From positions 1-56,401 of the forward strand of contig CAIXPS010000576.1 in NCBI GenBank assembly GCA_903921365.1: DNA of 56,401 nucleotides. Direction: 5' to 3'. Position 1 is the first letter of the stretch; the number at the start of each line of letters is the position of its first letter. Under the pieces are notes generated by a model. The model was not told the origin of the DNA. It saw nothing but the letters and a program-made list of their open reading frames with translations, and did not search any database. Positions 17,794-26,683 of the stretch are shown here, piece by piece. This DNA comes from an uncultured bacterium (GTDB taxonomy: Bacteria > Chloroflexota > Anaerolineae > J036 > Brachytrichaceae). Both the position numbers and the translations under genes were made by a program.

Positions 17794-18941
17794 ACAATAA
17801 GAAAGTCATTATTCCGGTTGTGCTGTTGGTGCTTGTCATTGCCGTTGTGGGACTGCTGCCGACGCTTCAGACCACCCTGCAGGCAACGATACCGCCGACT
17901 GCCGTGGCGCTCCCTACAGCAACACCTGTCACACCCACCACCGTCACTTGTTTCATCGGTTCTGAAAAGCAACCCTTACTCAGCGATCCTGATGTAACGA
18001 AAATCATGGCGGACAAGTATCAACTGACTGTGGTCTACAAGACAAAAGGATCGATGGACCAGGTCACGTTACCCGCAGACCAGTTAAAAGACACTGATTG
18101 CCTGTGGCCGTCAAATATCAGCGCCTCATTGTTGTATCAGAGACTCAACCCATCGTTCAAGGGTTCACCGGTGCCGGTGTTGTATTCAGTCTTGGTGGCT
18201 TACGTAAAAATCGAGGCTCGTGATGTGCTGGTCAAGCAGGGATACGCCGAAAAGCGCGGCGACCAGTATTTCATCATCAAGATGAATGAGCTGGACACAA
18301 ACGTCATCCTGGCTGGCAAAACCTGGACCGATCTTGGAGCCTCGACGCTCAAAGGGCCGATTAAGTTTCAGTCGACTGACGGCGGAAAATCGAACAGCGG
18401 TTTTCTGACCTACGCCCTGCACGCCAACATTGCCGGTGGCGACGCTTACACCCCGGCCTCTATTGATAAAGCGTCCACGATTTTGCCAGCCATCAAGAAG
18501 CTGAAGGATCTCCAGGGTCTGCAATTTGCCGGCAGCGAAGATGTTTTTAATAACTGGTTTTCCACGCGGGGTTTTTCTGCGCCGATGTTGATGGCCTATG
18601 AAAGCCAGATACTGGAGAAAAGCGTTACCGATCCGGACGGCATCAAGTCAAACTACGGCTCGGCAATTTACATGATGTATCCGGAGCCGACAGTCCAGAG
18701 CGTGCACGTGATTATTCCGCTTACATCCAATGCCCAGCGGCTGATTCAAGCCATGCAAGACCCCGACATCCAGGCGATTGCCTGGAAGAAACATGGGTTC
18801 CGCTCATTGACGGGTGCGTCAAACGACCCAGCCGCTTTCCCGCTGGTCTCAGTGCCGCAGAATGTCGTTACCACCGATCTCCCATCGGTAGACATGATCC
18901 AGAAATTGTTGGACTGCTTACGCGACAACCTTTGCCAGTAA
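17790..18941 (+). CDS. Membrane-anchored substrate-binding-like protein, paralogue of the vWA protein's first domain
   Basis: 383 aa. A single N-terminal helix (KVIIPVVLLVLVIAVVGLL) without a lipobox anchors it; a Pro/Thr-rich linker follows (TPVTPTTV). The body shares FIGSEKQP, KTKGSMDQVT, GKSNSGFLTYA, MAYESQIL and MYPEPTVQS with matching positions in the 582-aa vWA lipoprotein, so the two arose by duplication and fusion or loss of vWA. The start overlaps the stop of the membrane-protein gene in ATGA. A type II binding-protein fold in a periplasmic or exocellular position is inferred; no ABC permease is encoded nearby, so import is not the evident role. Confidence 0.8.
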   Translation: MNNKKVIIPVVLLVLVIAVVGLLPTLQTTLQATIPPTAVALPTATPVTPTTVTCFIGSEKQPLLSDPDVTKIMADKYQLTVVYKTKGSMDQVTLPADQLKDTDCLWPSNISASLLYQRLNPSFKGSPVPVLYSVLVAYVKIEARDVLVKQGYAEKRGDQYFIIKMNELDTNVILAGKTWTDLGASTLKGPIKFQSTDGGKSNSGFLTYALHANIAGGDAYTPASIDKASTILPAIKKLKDLQGLQFAGSEDVFNNWFSTRGFSAPMLMAYESQILEKSVTDPDGIKSNYGSAIYMMYPEPTVQSVHVIIPLTSNAQRLIQAMQDPDIQAIAWKKHGFRSLTGASNDPAAFPLVSVPQNVVTTDLPSVDMIQKLLDCLRDNLCQ

Positions 18942-19067
18942 GGGACATCCCGTTGACGATCAGTTATTCGTTGTTGAAACCAGATTCATGTTAGTTTAGT
19001 CAAGTAGATACCCTTTTCCGGGGGTCTTGTAATCAACCGTTTGTAATTCAATAAAGGAGAATCACTC

Positions 19068-20330
19068 GTGGAAACCTATCAACTTCCTGCACTTCCCGAT
19101 TCGTTCGCAAATGCCGCTCCTCAGGCGCCAACGACCGCTGCCGGGCAGGATACCAAGACTGCGCTCACAACCCAGACCACCTTACAGCTCAGTGTGTCAG
19201 GACCAACTTATGAAGCCAGCACACATATACCGGCTAGTCGGTTGGCACAAATTACCACCTGGGCGCAAGCGTCAGTGCGCAGCAAAAACTTTACTTCTCA
19301 ATGGCTGGCTACCTATGCCCGCGGCATCGGACTTGATACGAGCCTGCTCGACATGGTCGTCAAAAACACAACGGCGCTCAATGCTGGCGAAGTCGGCGAC
19401 CTGACACTTCAGGCTACCCGGCTGATGGACCAGGTGAATAACAAAATCCCCAAGAATGTGGTCGACGCGCGCTTTATGCAGCAGGTCCAGCAACAGAAGT
19501 TGCGCATCGAACAGATCATTAGCAAGGTAAAAGCGATCAGTCAGGCCATTGAAGACGCCTTGCGCAAGTACCAGAGCCTGGCGGTTCCGATCGCCGAAGT
19601 GCGCGCCAAGTTGCAGGAGAAGTATGACCTCATGTTTGAGGCCATCGTCCTGAACCAGCAGTTGGCTGAAAAGGAAGATCAATCGACCGATATTCTGGTA
19701 AGCAAGACGGCAGAATTGGAAATCCTGGCGAAGTCACTCCCCGCGTATGTGGCTGAATTGCGAGCGAAGAAAGATCAGCCGGAAGCCGATAAGGACGCTT
19801 TGGACGCCGAGATCAACCGGCTCAACGGGATGATGCCGTTGATTACCAAAGCCCTCTCCATGCTCAAGCCGATGATCTTCACCGGCAACAATGCCGTCGG
19901 GCGCTACCTCAACCTGAGCAACATGGCCGGCGGTCGCGCTATGGTTCTGGGACTCTTTATTTCCGTCGGCATGTACCGCTGGGAATCGGACATTGTCACC
20001 CAACTTCAGGAAATGAACCAACTGGCGGTTGGGTTGGCTGAATCCAATATTGAAGCGGTCATGAATCAACAGGCGCAAGCATCGTCTGCCGGTTACGTGA
20101 GCGCCGTCCAGGACTATATGGACATGCTCAACCGCTGGACAACCACTGTCGCCACCTTGCAGCAAATCGTCGACGATACCGCAAAGGCGCAGGACATTCT
20201 AACCAAGGGCTTTGCACAGTTGAAGTCAGAGTATGGCAAGACCAGCAGCGTTGTCCAGGATGCGTTCACCAAGGTTCAGGCCAGCCAGCAGGCCTATAAC
20301 CTTGAGATGGAGCGCATCGCTGCGGCATAA
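19068..20330 (+). CDS. TelA-family protein (toxic anion resistance)
   Basis: 420 aa starting at GTG, with AAAGGAG seven bases upstream. The sequence has the long helical, Gln-rich layout of PF05816: SLLDMVVKNTTALNAG, LMDQVNNKIPK, then coiled-coil stretches (QQKLRIEQIISKVKAISQAI) and the conserved centre LKPMIFTGNNAVGRYLNLSN. Family members occur in tellurite and stress (Ter-type) clusters; the biochemical role is not settled. Here it ends a four-gene operon with a vWA lipoprotein, a membrane protein and a binding-like protein, 126 bases after the third gene. The vWA-TelA link is known from Ter systems; the substrate-binding partners are the unusual part. Confidence 0.8.
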   Translation: METYQLPALPDSFANAAPQAPTTAAGQDTKTALTTQTTLQLSVSGPTYEASTHIPASRLAQITTWAQASVRSKNFTSQWLATYARGIGLDTSLLDMVVKNTTALNAGEVGDLTLQATRLMDQVNNKIPKNVVDARFMQQVQQQKLRIEQIISKVKAISQAIEDALRKYQSLAVPIAEVRAKLQEKYDLMFEAIVLNQQLAEKEDQSTDILVSKTAELEILAKSLPAYVAELRAKKDQPEADKDALDAEINRLNGMMPLITKALSMLKPMIFTGNNAVGRYLNLSNMAGGRAMVLGLFISVGMYRWESDIVTQLQEMNQLAVGLAESNIEAVMNQQAQASSAGYVSAVQDYMDMLNRWTTTVATLQQIVDDTAKAQDILTKGFAQLKSEYGKTSSVVQDAFTKVQASQQAYNLEMERIAAA

Positions 20331-20380
20331 CGGCAATTCATTCGCTGATCAGGCAGATGCGGAGATAGCGTAAGCGCGAA

Positions 20381-20422
20381 GAGACTCAAGAAGCGCGCCG
20401 GCGTGGTGTCGCCTTGAGTCTC
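20381..20422. terminator. Long-stem hairpin after the TelA operon
   Basis: GAGACTCAAG (20381-20390) pairs perfectly with CTTGAGTCTC (20413-20422) around a 22-base GC-rich loop that can itself pair in part. There is no T-run, so it may be a factor-dependent terminator or an mRNA-stabilising end. Confidence 0.4.
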
Positions 20423-20536
20423 TGTCGGAGGGTGCTACTACTTGGGGTGCGCGCACATGCGCGCATACGCGACGGTTGCCGGGTTAATGGATTTTAACGG
20501 GTATGATTAAGCGAAATCTTCCAGGACAAGGAAAAT

Positions 20537-21877
20537 ATGGAACACAGTCAAGAAAATATTGAACGTGTTGAAGGGATCATCGCCAAGGCTGGCGTGGAGT
20601 TCATCAACCTGCAGTTCACCGATATCATGGGCATTGTCAAAACAGTCGGCGTGCCCGCTGGCGCATTTGACGACGTTCTCAAGCACGGTATGTGGTTTGA
20701 TGGTTCGTCGATTCAGGGGTTTGCCCGCATCGCTGAAAGCGATATGCTACTGCACCCTGATCTCGATACTTTCGCCGTGATCCCGTGGGATACAGACGCA
20801 CCCACTGCCCGCGTGATCTGCAATGTATATACGCCCAACGATGAACCCTTTGAGGGAGACCCGCGCTACATTTTGAAGCGCGCGTTGGCCGTGGCGAAGG
20901 AAATGGGCTATGACTACTACACAGGCCCGGAGCTTGAGTTCTTCCTGTTTAAGCCACACGCGAATGGCGATTTGCTGCCGCTCGTGCCGCATGACCAGGC
21001 GGGTTACTTTGACGCCAACATCGACCTGGCGCATCCAATCCGCCGCCAGATGGTGACTGCGTTGCAGGCGCTGGGCATTACGGTCGAGGCGCTGCATCAC
21101 GAGGTTGCGGTTGGTCAGCAGGAAATAGATATCAAGTACGACAAGGCGTTGCGCACCGCCGACAATGCGATCACGCTGCGCATGACGATGAAGGCCATCG
21201 CCGAGCGCAACGGGCTGTATGCCACCTTTATGCCAAAGCCAATTGCGGGCATCAACGGCAGCGGTATGCACACGCACCAGAGTCTGTGGAGCAATGGGGT
21301 GAACGCCTTTGCAGACACGTCGGATCAGTACGGCCTGAGCATGCTGGCGAAGAAGTTCATCGCCGGGCAACTGGCGCACGCGCGCGGTTTCTCCGCGATT
21401 ATCGCGCCGCTGGTGAACAGCTACAAGCGCCTCGTCCCGGGTTACGAAGCTCCTGTATATCTAAGCTGGGCGCGCACCAATCGCTCTGCGCTCATTCGCG
21501 TGCCCAAGGTCAGCCAGAGCCGCGTCGCAACGGCCACGCGCATCGAGCTGCGCTGTCCAGATCCGGCAGCCAACCCATACCTGGCGTTTGCGGCAATCCT
21601 GATGGCCGGCCTGGAAGGCATCAAGCGCGACTTGCCGGTGCCTGCGCCAGCCGAGGAAGATCTGTATCATCTCGATGAGACGGCCCGCGGCAAGATGATC
21701 ACGATGCCGGGTTCACTCGGCGAGGCCATCGAAGAAATGAAGGCCGATGAACTGATGCGCATGACGCTGGGCGATCATTTATTTGATCAGTATATTGCCG
21801 CGAAGAGACAGGCTTGGGACGAGTACCGCATTTATGTGAGCCAGTGGGAACTCGAGCGCTACCTGTCTGTATACTAG
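20537..21877 (+). CDS. glnA: Glutamine synthetase, type I
   Basis: 446 aa. It makes glutamine from glutamate, ammonia and ATP in the cytoplasm. Visible are the beta-grasp N-domain with MWFDGSSIQGF, the metal/ATP segment TGPELEFFLF, the loop HHEVAVGQQEIDIKY, the conserved NGSGMHTHQSLW with its ammonium-site neighbours, and NSYKRLVPGYEAPVYLSW. Length matches the short GSI-alpha form of Gram-positive and Chloroflexi-like bacteria. The typical adenylylation tyrosine loop of GSI-beta is not obvious. AAGGAAA precedes the ATG. Promoter candidates TTGCCG (20476) and TATGAT (20502) are 20 bases apart, which is long, so control is unclear. It stands alone between the TelA operon and the HU gene. Confidence 0.95.
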   Translation: MEHSQENIERVEGIIAKAGVEFINLQFTDIMGIVKTVGVPAGAFDDVLKHGMWFDGSSIQGFARIAESDMLLHPDLDTFAVIPWDTDAPTARVICNVYTPNDEPFEGDPRYILKRALAVAKEMGYDYYTGPELEFFLFKPHANGDLLPLVPHDQAGYFDANIDLAHPIRRQMVTALQALGITVEALHHEVAVGQQEIDIKYDKALRTADNAITLRMTMKAIAERNGLYATFMPKPIAGINGSGMHTHQSLWSNGVNAFADTSDQYGLSMLAKKFIAGQLAHARGFSAIIAPLVNSYKRLVPGYEAPVYLSWARTNRSALIRVPKVSQSRVATATRIELRCPDPAANPYLAFAAILMAGLEGIKRDLPVPAPAEEDLYHLDETARGKMITMPGSLGEAIEEMKADELMRMTLGDHLFDQYIAAKRQAWDEYRIYVSQWELERYLSVY

Positions 21878-21897
21878 GGAAGTAGAAAGTTTATTAA

Positions 21898-21913
21898 TAG
21901 TTTAACTAAACTA
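21898..21913. promoter_or_regulatory. Palindrome TAGTTTA-ac-TAAACTA
   Basis: A perfect 7-2-7 inverted repeat between the glnA stop and the HU start. A TATAAA-like -10 lies about 20 bases further down. It may be an operator for the HU gene or simply part of an AT-rich promoter. Confidence 0.3.
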
Positions 21914-21984
21914 GCGTTTTCCGGGGTTTTCGAGTATAAATCGAGGTATCCACTCGGAAGGGGAATGATTAAAGGAGACAAACA

Positions 21985-22293
21985 ATGGCAGGTAAAAAAA
22001 TGACAAAGTCGCAGTTCATCGCAGCGATTGCTGAGAAGAGCGGACTCACCAAAAAACAGACAGCCGCAGTTCTTGATACGTTGAACGATGTAGTTGCGGG
22101 TCAGTTGGGCGAGAAAGGACCGGGTGAGATTATCATCCCCGGGCTGTTGAAGCTGACAGTGGTTAACAAGCCGGCGGTTCCGGAGCACGAAGGGGTCGAT
22201 CCTTTCACAAAGAAACCAGCCACCTTTAAAGCCAAGCCTGCCAGCAAAGGGGTGAAGGCCCACGCTGTCAAGGCGCTGAAAGACGCCATCTAG
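21985..22293 (+). CDS. HU-family DNA-binding protein, divergent form
   Basis: 102 aa. The N-terminal half MTKSQFIAAIAEKSGLTKK and ILDTLNDVV-type helices are those of HU/IHF dimers. The arm normally begins GFGtF.v..RaaR.grNP; here it reads IIIPGLLKLTVVNKPAVP and continues with the Lys-rich FTKKPATFKAKPASKGVK, so the flanking motif is changed as in some planctomycete and Chloroflexi-type HU-like proteins. It binds DNA without strict sequence need and compacts the nucleoid. AAAGGAG lies about 7 bases before the ATG. A strong bidirectional terminator follows the gene. Confidence 0.85.
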   Translation: MAGKKMTKSQFIAAIAEKSGLTKKQTAAVLDTLNDVVAGQLGEKGPGEIIIPGLLKLTVVNKPAVPEHEGVDPFTKKPATFKAKPASKGVKAHAVKALKDAI

Positions 22294-22345
22294 TCACCCA
22301 AACCAGTAAAGGCATCACCTTTCGCAGGGGACGGGTAGCAAACTT

Positions 22346-22383
22346 AAAAGCCCCGGGCACACATGCATGTGCCCGGGGCTTTT
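22346..22383. terminator. Bidirectional rho-independent terminator
   Basis: A perfect 16-bp stem (22346-22361 with 22368-22383) and a 6-base loop, with an A-run on one side and a T-run on the other. It ends the HU transcript on the plus strand and the nitroreductase transcript on the minus strand, one base from the nitroreductase stop codon. Confidence 0.85.
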
Positions 22384-22384
22384 C

Positions 22385-23002
22385 TTATATCAAATCTGTT
22401 TCAGTTTGTGCCAGTTGCAGCGGGACATCCCAATGGGGGCCGAAGACGAATTCGGTCAATGGCTTGCGCGTTCTGGGTTGAAGCTCGCGAGTGCGCAGTT
22501 CCTCGGGCAACTCGTCGGCGTTGCCGTAATAGCCGATGGCAAACAGTGTCATTGGCTCGGTATCGGCAGGCAGACTAAACAGGGCGCGCGCCTTTTCGCC
22601 GTCAAAGCCAGCCATCTGGTGCACGTACAATCCCAGAGCGCTCGCCTGAACGCTGAGGTGCGCGACAGCCTGCCCGACATCGTAGTAGGACCATTTCCCG
22701 ACGGGTGTGCCGGGGCGGCCGGGTTTGGCAACTGCCAGCACCAGGACTGGCGCATTCTTCGCCCATACTTTGTTAAAGCCCATTGTCGTGTCAACCAGCT
22801 TTTCGAAGCTATCAGCGTCGCTCTGGGCCACGACGATAAATGCCCACGGCTGTGAATTTCCGCCAGAGGCTGACCAGCGCGCGGCTTCGAAAAGTGCGAG
22901 CAACTTTTCGGGTTCGACAGGTGTGTTCGCGAAGGCGCGGGGGCTCCAGCGATGTGTCAGGATGTCATGAATCGGATGTGTGGTTTCAGCGGGTTTATGC
23001 AT
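22385..23002 (-). CDS. Nitroreductase family protein
   Basis: 205 aa, typical length. The FMN-binding start THRWSPRAFANTPV (about 16-29), ARWSASGGNSQPWAFIV (about 41-57) and the central GQAVAHLSVQASALGLYVHQMAGFD (about 105-130) are family hallmarks. Such homodimers reduce nitro compounds, quinones or other electrophiles with NAD(P)H. It follows the Rrf2-family regulator gene on the same strand; the 70 bases between them hold a perfect 11-7-11 palindrome 22 bases before the ATG, the likely operator. Induction by electrophile or redox stress is therefore inferred. Confidence 0.9.
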   Translation of the reverse strand: MHKPAETTHPIHDILTHRWSPRAFANTPVEPEKLLALFEAARWSASGGNSQPWAFIVVAQSDADSFEKLVDTTMGFNKVWAKNAPVLVLAVAKPGRPGTPVGKWSYYDVGQAVAHLSVQASALGLYVHQMAGFDGEKARALFSLPADTEPMTLFAIGYYGNADELPEELRTRELQPRTRKPLTEFVFGPHWDVPLQLAQTETDLI

Positions 23003-23024
23003 ATTGTTTTACTTTACTCATTCT

Positions 23025-23053
23025 TATACTGTAATAATTATGATTACAGTATA
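23025..23053 (-). promoter_or_regulatory. Palindromic operator TATACTGTAAT-N7-ATTACAGTATA
   Basis: Perfect 11-bp arms (23025-23035 and 23043-23053) and a 7-base AATTATG spacer, located between the Rrf2 gene and the nitroreductase gene, 22 bases before the latter's start. Size and symmetry fit an Rrf2-type dimer site overlapping the nitroreductase promoter. Confidence 0.7.
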
Positions 23054-23072
23054 GGCCGAAACAGTAGCAGTG

Positions 23073-23504
23073 TCAAGTCAGGTTTTGCTTGACGCGGTGT
23101 AGGAGTGAGGCGATGGTGTATCTGCTTAAAATGCGAAGCGCGTGCACTTCGATCTCTTGCTGGATATCTTCCATCGCGCTTTGCAGACGCGCGCTCTGAC
23201 AGTCGCCGAGTTCATCATCGTCGGGCGGGTCCGTCAGTTGGACGGCGCTGTAGATGTCAGCGAGCGTGATCTGCCCGGCAGGGCGGGCAAGCTGGTATCC
23301 ACCCGATCGCCCTTCGCGCGCATGGACGATGTCTGCGCGCACGAGCTGCGCCAGCACACGCCGCAGGAACACCGCGTGCGCCTCAACATCGTGCGCGATC
23401 TCCGCGCTTGAGCACGGCTCTCTCGATTCCGCGATCATCACGAGCGCCTGCACTGCTATTCGAAACCATCCTGGGGCGATCAGCGTCTTTTGCGATTGAT
23501 TCAT
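23073..23504 (-). CDS. Rrf2-family transcriptional regulator
   Basis: 143 aa from the Met beginning MNQSQKT; 22 residues of non-homologous frame precede it. The winged helix is clear: FRIAVQALVMIAES, then SAEIAHDVEAHAVFLRRVLAQLVRADIV and the wing AREGRSGGYQLARP with the conserved GGY. ITLADIYSAV follows as in all Rrf2 proteins. Only one Cys lies in the cluster-binding region (GDCQSARLQ), so it lacks the three-cysteine Fe-S set of IscR/NsrR and is more like YwnA-type regulators that may sense by a single thiol. It probably represses the adjacent nitroreductase through the palindrome at 23025. Confidence 0.85.
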   Translation of the reverse strand: MNQSQKTLIAPGWFRIAVQALVMIAESREPCSSAEIAHDVEAHAVFLRRVLAQLVRADIVHAREGRSGGYQLARPAGQITLADIYSAVQLTDPPDDDELGDCQSARLQSAMEDIQQEIEVHALRILSRYTIASLLHRVKQNLT

Positions 23505-23566
23505 TCCAATACCTGACGATGGTAATTGTAACTGAGGAGAGTGCAGTTTGCAAAGCCATCGTGACA

Positions 23567-24676
23567 TCAAGGGACAAGCGCAGTTTTGATCTCCTCATAG
23601 ATTGGCAGGGGTTCGAGCGCTGGCGTGATAAATGTGAAGCGGTCGCGGTAGCCGTGGGCGGGGGCGGGCAGTTTGAATACCCACATCGCCACGCAGCGCA
23701 CCCAGGGCCACTGCGCCTGGGCATAGTCCCATGCGCTGAGCGTGTAGCGGATGCGTTGCGCCGGCGTCACGCCAAACGCCCAGTGCGTGTCGTCGTTCCA
23801 CCCCGCCTCGGTGACGTACACTGGCAGGCGCCCATCGCTGTGACTCACCATGACATCGTGCAGCAATTCCGCGCGCCGGTAGTTGAGCCGATCGCGCGCG
23901 GGTGGTTCCTCGGGCGGCGCGGTGCGTCCATACGAGTGAATCGCCCAGCCGTCATAGGGGCGCGCCTCAGCGCCAAGCGCCTGATACATCGCTGCGAGGT
24001 AGTCCAGGTCATTCATCCCCTGGGCGCTTCCGACCGGTTCCAGTGTGGGCGCAAGCGCGCCGGCAAGCACCACCGCAGCGGGGTTGGCGGCCTTGATCGC
24101 GGGATAGACCGCGCGCAGCATCGCGACATAGCCGGCCGGATCAACTGGCCGCATACCCCATTCACCGCTCAGGTTCGGCTCGTTCCAGATCACGATCTCG
24201 GTCACGCGTTCTTTGTAGTGCGCCGCAAAGGCGGCAGCGAAACGCGCGAAATCGGCATAGCGGGCGGCATCGAGATAGGTGAATGTGGTCGTCGTGACGT
24301 TGGGATCGGGGCGCGCCCAGTCCGGCGTGAAACCGAGGCGCGCGATTACGCGCAGTCCCTGGCGGTTGGCGTGATCAATGATCCGATCCGCGCTGCCCCA
24401 ATCGTATTGTCCCGGGCGCGGTTCGATGTAAGCCCACGGAAAGAACTCCACGATCCACGGCGCGCCCATCTCACGGATCATCGCCAGTCCGCGCTGAATC
24501 TTCCACGTCTCGGCTTCATCGATGAAGCGAGTGTGCACGCCCGCGATGGGGTTGCGCGTGTTGACGTGTTGTTGCTCGCCGAGGGTGACCAGCACCTGGG
24601 GCGGCTGGATCAACGTGAGCAGCCACAACAGCGCCGCAATCCGGATTGCAAAGGTGGTGACCCGTCGCGCTGTCAT
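23567..24676 (-). CDS. Clan-A glycoside hydrolase (GH5/GH39-like), membrane-anchored or secreted
   Basis: 369 aa from the ATG at 24676, 13 bases after the O-methyltransferase stop; an earlier Met (24709) would overlap that gene. An N-terminal hydrophobic stretch (FAIRIAALLWLLTLI) acts as signal or anchor. The TIM barrel carries the acid/base Glu166 in VIWNEPN and the nucleophile Glu290 in VTEAGW, the clan GH-A pair, with FPWAYIEPRPGQYDW near the first strands. It would cleave beta-linked sugars outside the membrane with retention. Substrate is not evident. It lies in a minus-strand run from the methyltransferase to the nitroreductase, though these probably form separate transcripts. Confidence 0.8.
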   Translation of the reverse strand: MTARRVTTFAIRIAALLWLLTLIQPPQVLVTLGEQQHVNTRNPIAGVHTRFIDEAETWKIQRGLAMIREMGAPWIVEFFPWAYIEPRPGQYDWGSADRIIDHANRQGLRVIARLGFTPDWARPDPNVTTTTFTYLDAARYADFARFAAAFAAHYKERVTEIVIWNEPNLSGEWGMRPVDPAGYVAMLRAVYPAIKAANPAAVVLAGALAPTLEPVGSAQGMNDLDYLAAMYQALGAEARPYDGWAIHSYGRTAPPEEPPARDRLNYRRAELLHDVMVSHSDGRLPVYVTEAGWNDDTHWAFGVTPAQRIRYTLSAWDYAQAQWPWVRCVAMWVFKLPAPAHGYRDRFTFITPALEPLPIYEEIKTALVP

Positions 24677-24689
24677 GGCTGATAAAGGA

Positions 24690-25361
24690 TCAGGGGTTAA
24701 CGACGCCAACGCACATGCCGTCGCTGATAGGCACCAGCACCGAGGTCAGGCGCGGGTCGGTCGCCATGCGGTGGTTGAACGCATGAATGACCTTGATGTA
24801 CTCGTCGGCGTTCGCGCCGAGGTTGTTCTTCCACTGCCACACATTGCCGGCTGCGGAGGCATTGTCGCCAATAATGATGCCGCCCGGTCGCACCAGCCTG
24901 AGCAGGTGGTCGAGATAGGTGATGTAGCCGGGTTTATCAGCATCGATAAACGCCAAGTCATAGGAGGCTTTTTCCGTCATCTGCGCCAGCGATTCTGCCG
25001 CAGGCCCTTGGCGCACTTCAACCTTCGATGCCAACCCGGCGCGTTCGACGTTGCGTCGCGTCACTTGCGCGTGCAGCGGGTTGAGTTCCAGCGTGATCAA
25101 CTTGCCATCGGCGGGCAGCGCGCGCGCCAGCCAGATGGTGCTGTAACCGAACAGTGAGCCGACCTCGATGACGCGGCGCGCGTTGGCGGCCTTCATCAGC
25201 ACTTGCAGGAACTTGCCCTGCTCGGGCGAGATGTGAATCATCGGCACGCCTTGCTTCGCCGCGTCCGCCGGCAGACTGCGCAGCAAGTCATCTTCTTCAG
25301 AGAAGTTCTCGACGATATAGTCAAACAATTGCTCGGTGATCGGGTTACCCTTCATTGCCAT
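24690..25361 (-). CDS. SAM-dependent O-methyltransferase (catechol/CCoA-OMT type)
   Basis: 223 aa. AAGGAG lies 8 bases before the chosen ATG (MAMKGNP); GTG three codons upstream is less likely. Motif I is VIEVGSLFGYSTIWLARALP, the acidic strand LITLELNPLH, and the metal-binding Asp sits in YDLAFIDADKPGY followed by GGIIIGDNA, all typical of Methyltransf_3. Members transfer methyl to catechol-like or small phenolic hydroxyls with Mg2+. It is the first gene of a possible pair with the glycosidase 13 bases downstream. Natural substrate unknown. Confidence 0.85.
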   Translation of the reverse strand: MAMKGNPITEQLFDYIVENFSEEDDLLRSLPADAAKQGVPMIHISPEQGKFLQVLMKAANARRVIEVGSLFGYSTIWLARALPADGKLITLELNPLHAQVTRRNVERAGLASKVEVRQGPAAESLAQMTEKASYDLAFIDADKPGYITYLDHLLRLVRPGGIIIGDNASAAGNVWQWKNNLGANADEYIKVIHAFNHRMATDPRLTSVLVPISDGMCVGVVNP

Positions 25362-25408
25362 CCAACACACTCCTTAAAAATGCGCGCAAGGCGCAAGATG
25401 AGGCAATG

Positions 25409-26678
25409 TTAGCCTATAAAACGCTCGATGAGCGCGACAGCGCGCCCAATGCCGTCCTCTGCAGAGATCAGCGCGCCAAGCTCAGCGGCGCGGCGTTTCA
25501 TCACGGGCGTCGTAGTGGCCTGGCGGATCGCGCTTGCGAGTGTGCCGGCTGTTAAGCGATCGCGTGGGATGGCGCGCGGCCCTGCGCCAAGTGCTTCGAC
25601 GCGCCGCCCCCAGAAGGGTTGATCGGCAAAGTGCGGGATGATGATCGAGGGCGCGCCGGCGCGGAGACATGCGCCGGGTCGTCCCTGCACCGCCGTGATG
25701 GACAACGGCGGCCATGCGCGGGAATAGCCATTCGTGCGGGACTTCACTCATGGGCAGGATTGTTGATGGCAGGTTCGCGTCGCCGATGCCTGCCCAGCCC
25801 GACAGCAACACAGCCCGTTTACCGCTCTGCGTCACGGCATCGACCACAAGGCGCGTCACGCCCAATGGGTCGCGCCCGGTCATCGAACCAAAGCCAATAC
25901 AGACAGGAGGGTCGCCCACATCCAGGAACTTGCGCAGTTCCTGCGGCGGTTGCCAGTCGGGGTGTTCGTCAAGGAACCAGTAACCGGTCGTGTGAATACT
26001 AGTCGGCCAGTCGGCGGGGTGGGGCACGACGTGTGCACTGAACCCCTGGATGACCAGCATGCGGCGCATCGCGGCGAAGTTCTGCGGCTGTGTTTGCGGC
26101 GGCAGCTTGAGGACTTCGACGCGGAACGCATTCGCCACCTCGCCATACAACCGCCATGTAAATGATTCGATGAACCACTTGCCGAGCAGGTAATTGAGCA
26201 AGCTGTTCCGGTGCGGCACAGGAGCATTCAGCGTCACTGCGCCGCTGCGAGTGGCGACAAATGCGGGCTGGAGCGGCATGCTGATGTGTTTGATGCCGAG
26301 TTTCTGTGCGATCGACACCGCATAGACATCGGAGGTGAAGCTGCTGATCAGCGCGCCGGCGTCCTGCGCCGCGTCCCACGCGTCCTGCAGCATAGCGCGC
26401 CCGACGCCGCTTTTGACGATGCGTTGAATCATGCGCACCTGTTTGAGCGGGTTCGATCCGCTCTCCACCCACTCGATGCCTGCTTCGCTTTCGAGCAGGG
26501 CATGAACATCGACATCCGAGCAAGCCGCCTCAAGTCCGTGGCTCTCGATCCAGGGCTTGAAGTGGGCGCTGGCGACGATTCGGACGCGGTGTCCGCCGCT
26601 GGTCTGTAGCGCGCGCCCAAGCGCAATGGCTGGCTGCACGTCGCCGCGGGTGCCGTAGGCGATGATAGTAATACGCAT
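25409..26678 (-). pseudogene. GT1 glycosyltransferase (UGT/EryCIII type) with a frameshift
   Basis: The first frame (start 26678) gives MRITIIAYGTRGDVQPAIALG, the N-terminal UGT start, through to MAAVVHHGGAGTT at about residue 343, the nucleotide-sugar motif. It then turns into Arg-rich nonsense to 25482. The next frame continues the family sequence as ACLRAGAPSIIIPHFADQPFWG and runs to a stop at 25409. One extra base in the CCC run at about 25677-25679 explains the shift. If real, the enzyme loses its C-terminal binding domain; a sequencing error is the alternative. Members glycosylate sterols, macrolides or other lipids with UDP-sugars. No ribosome site precedes the ATG. It abuts the broken PIN toxin. 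Confidence 0.75.
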
Positions 26679-26683
26679 ATTTG

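Noticed and set aside
23408-24682. 424-codon plus-strand frame
   Set aside because: Antisense to the glycosidase with WNEPN and TEAGW; composition is Arg/His-rich as in GC-rich shadow frames.
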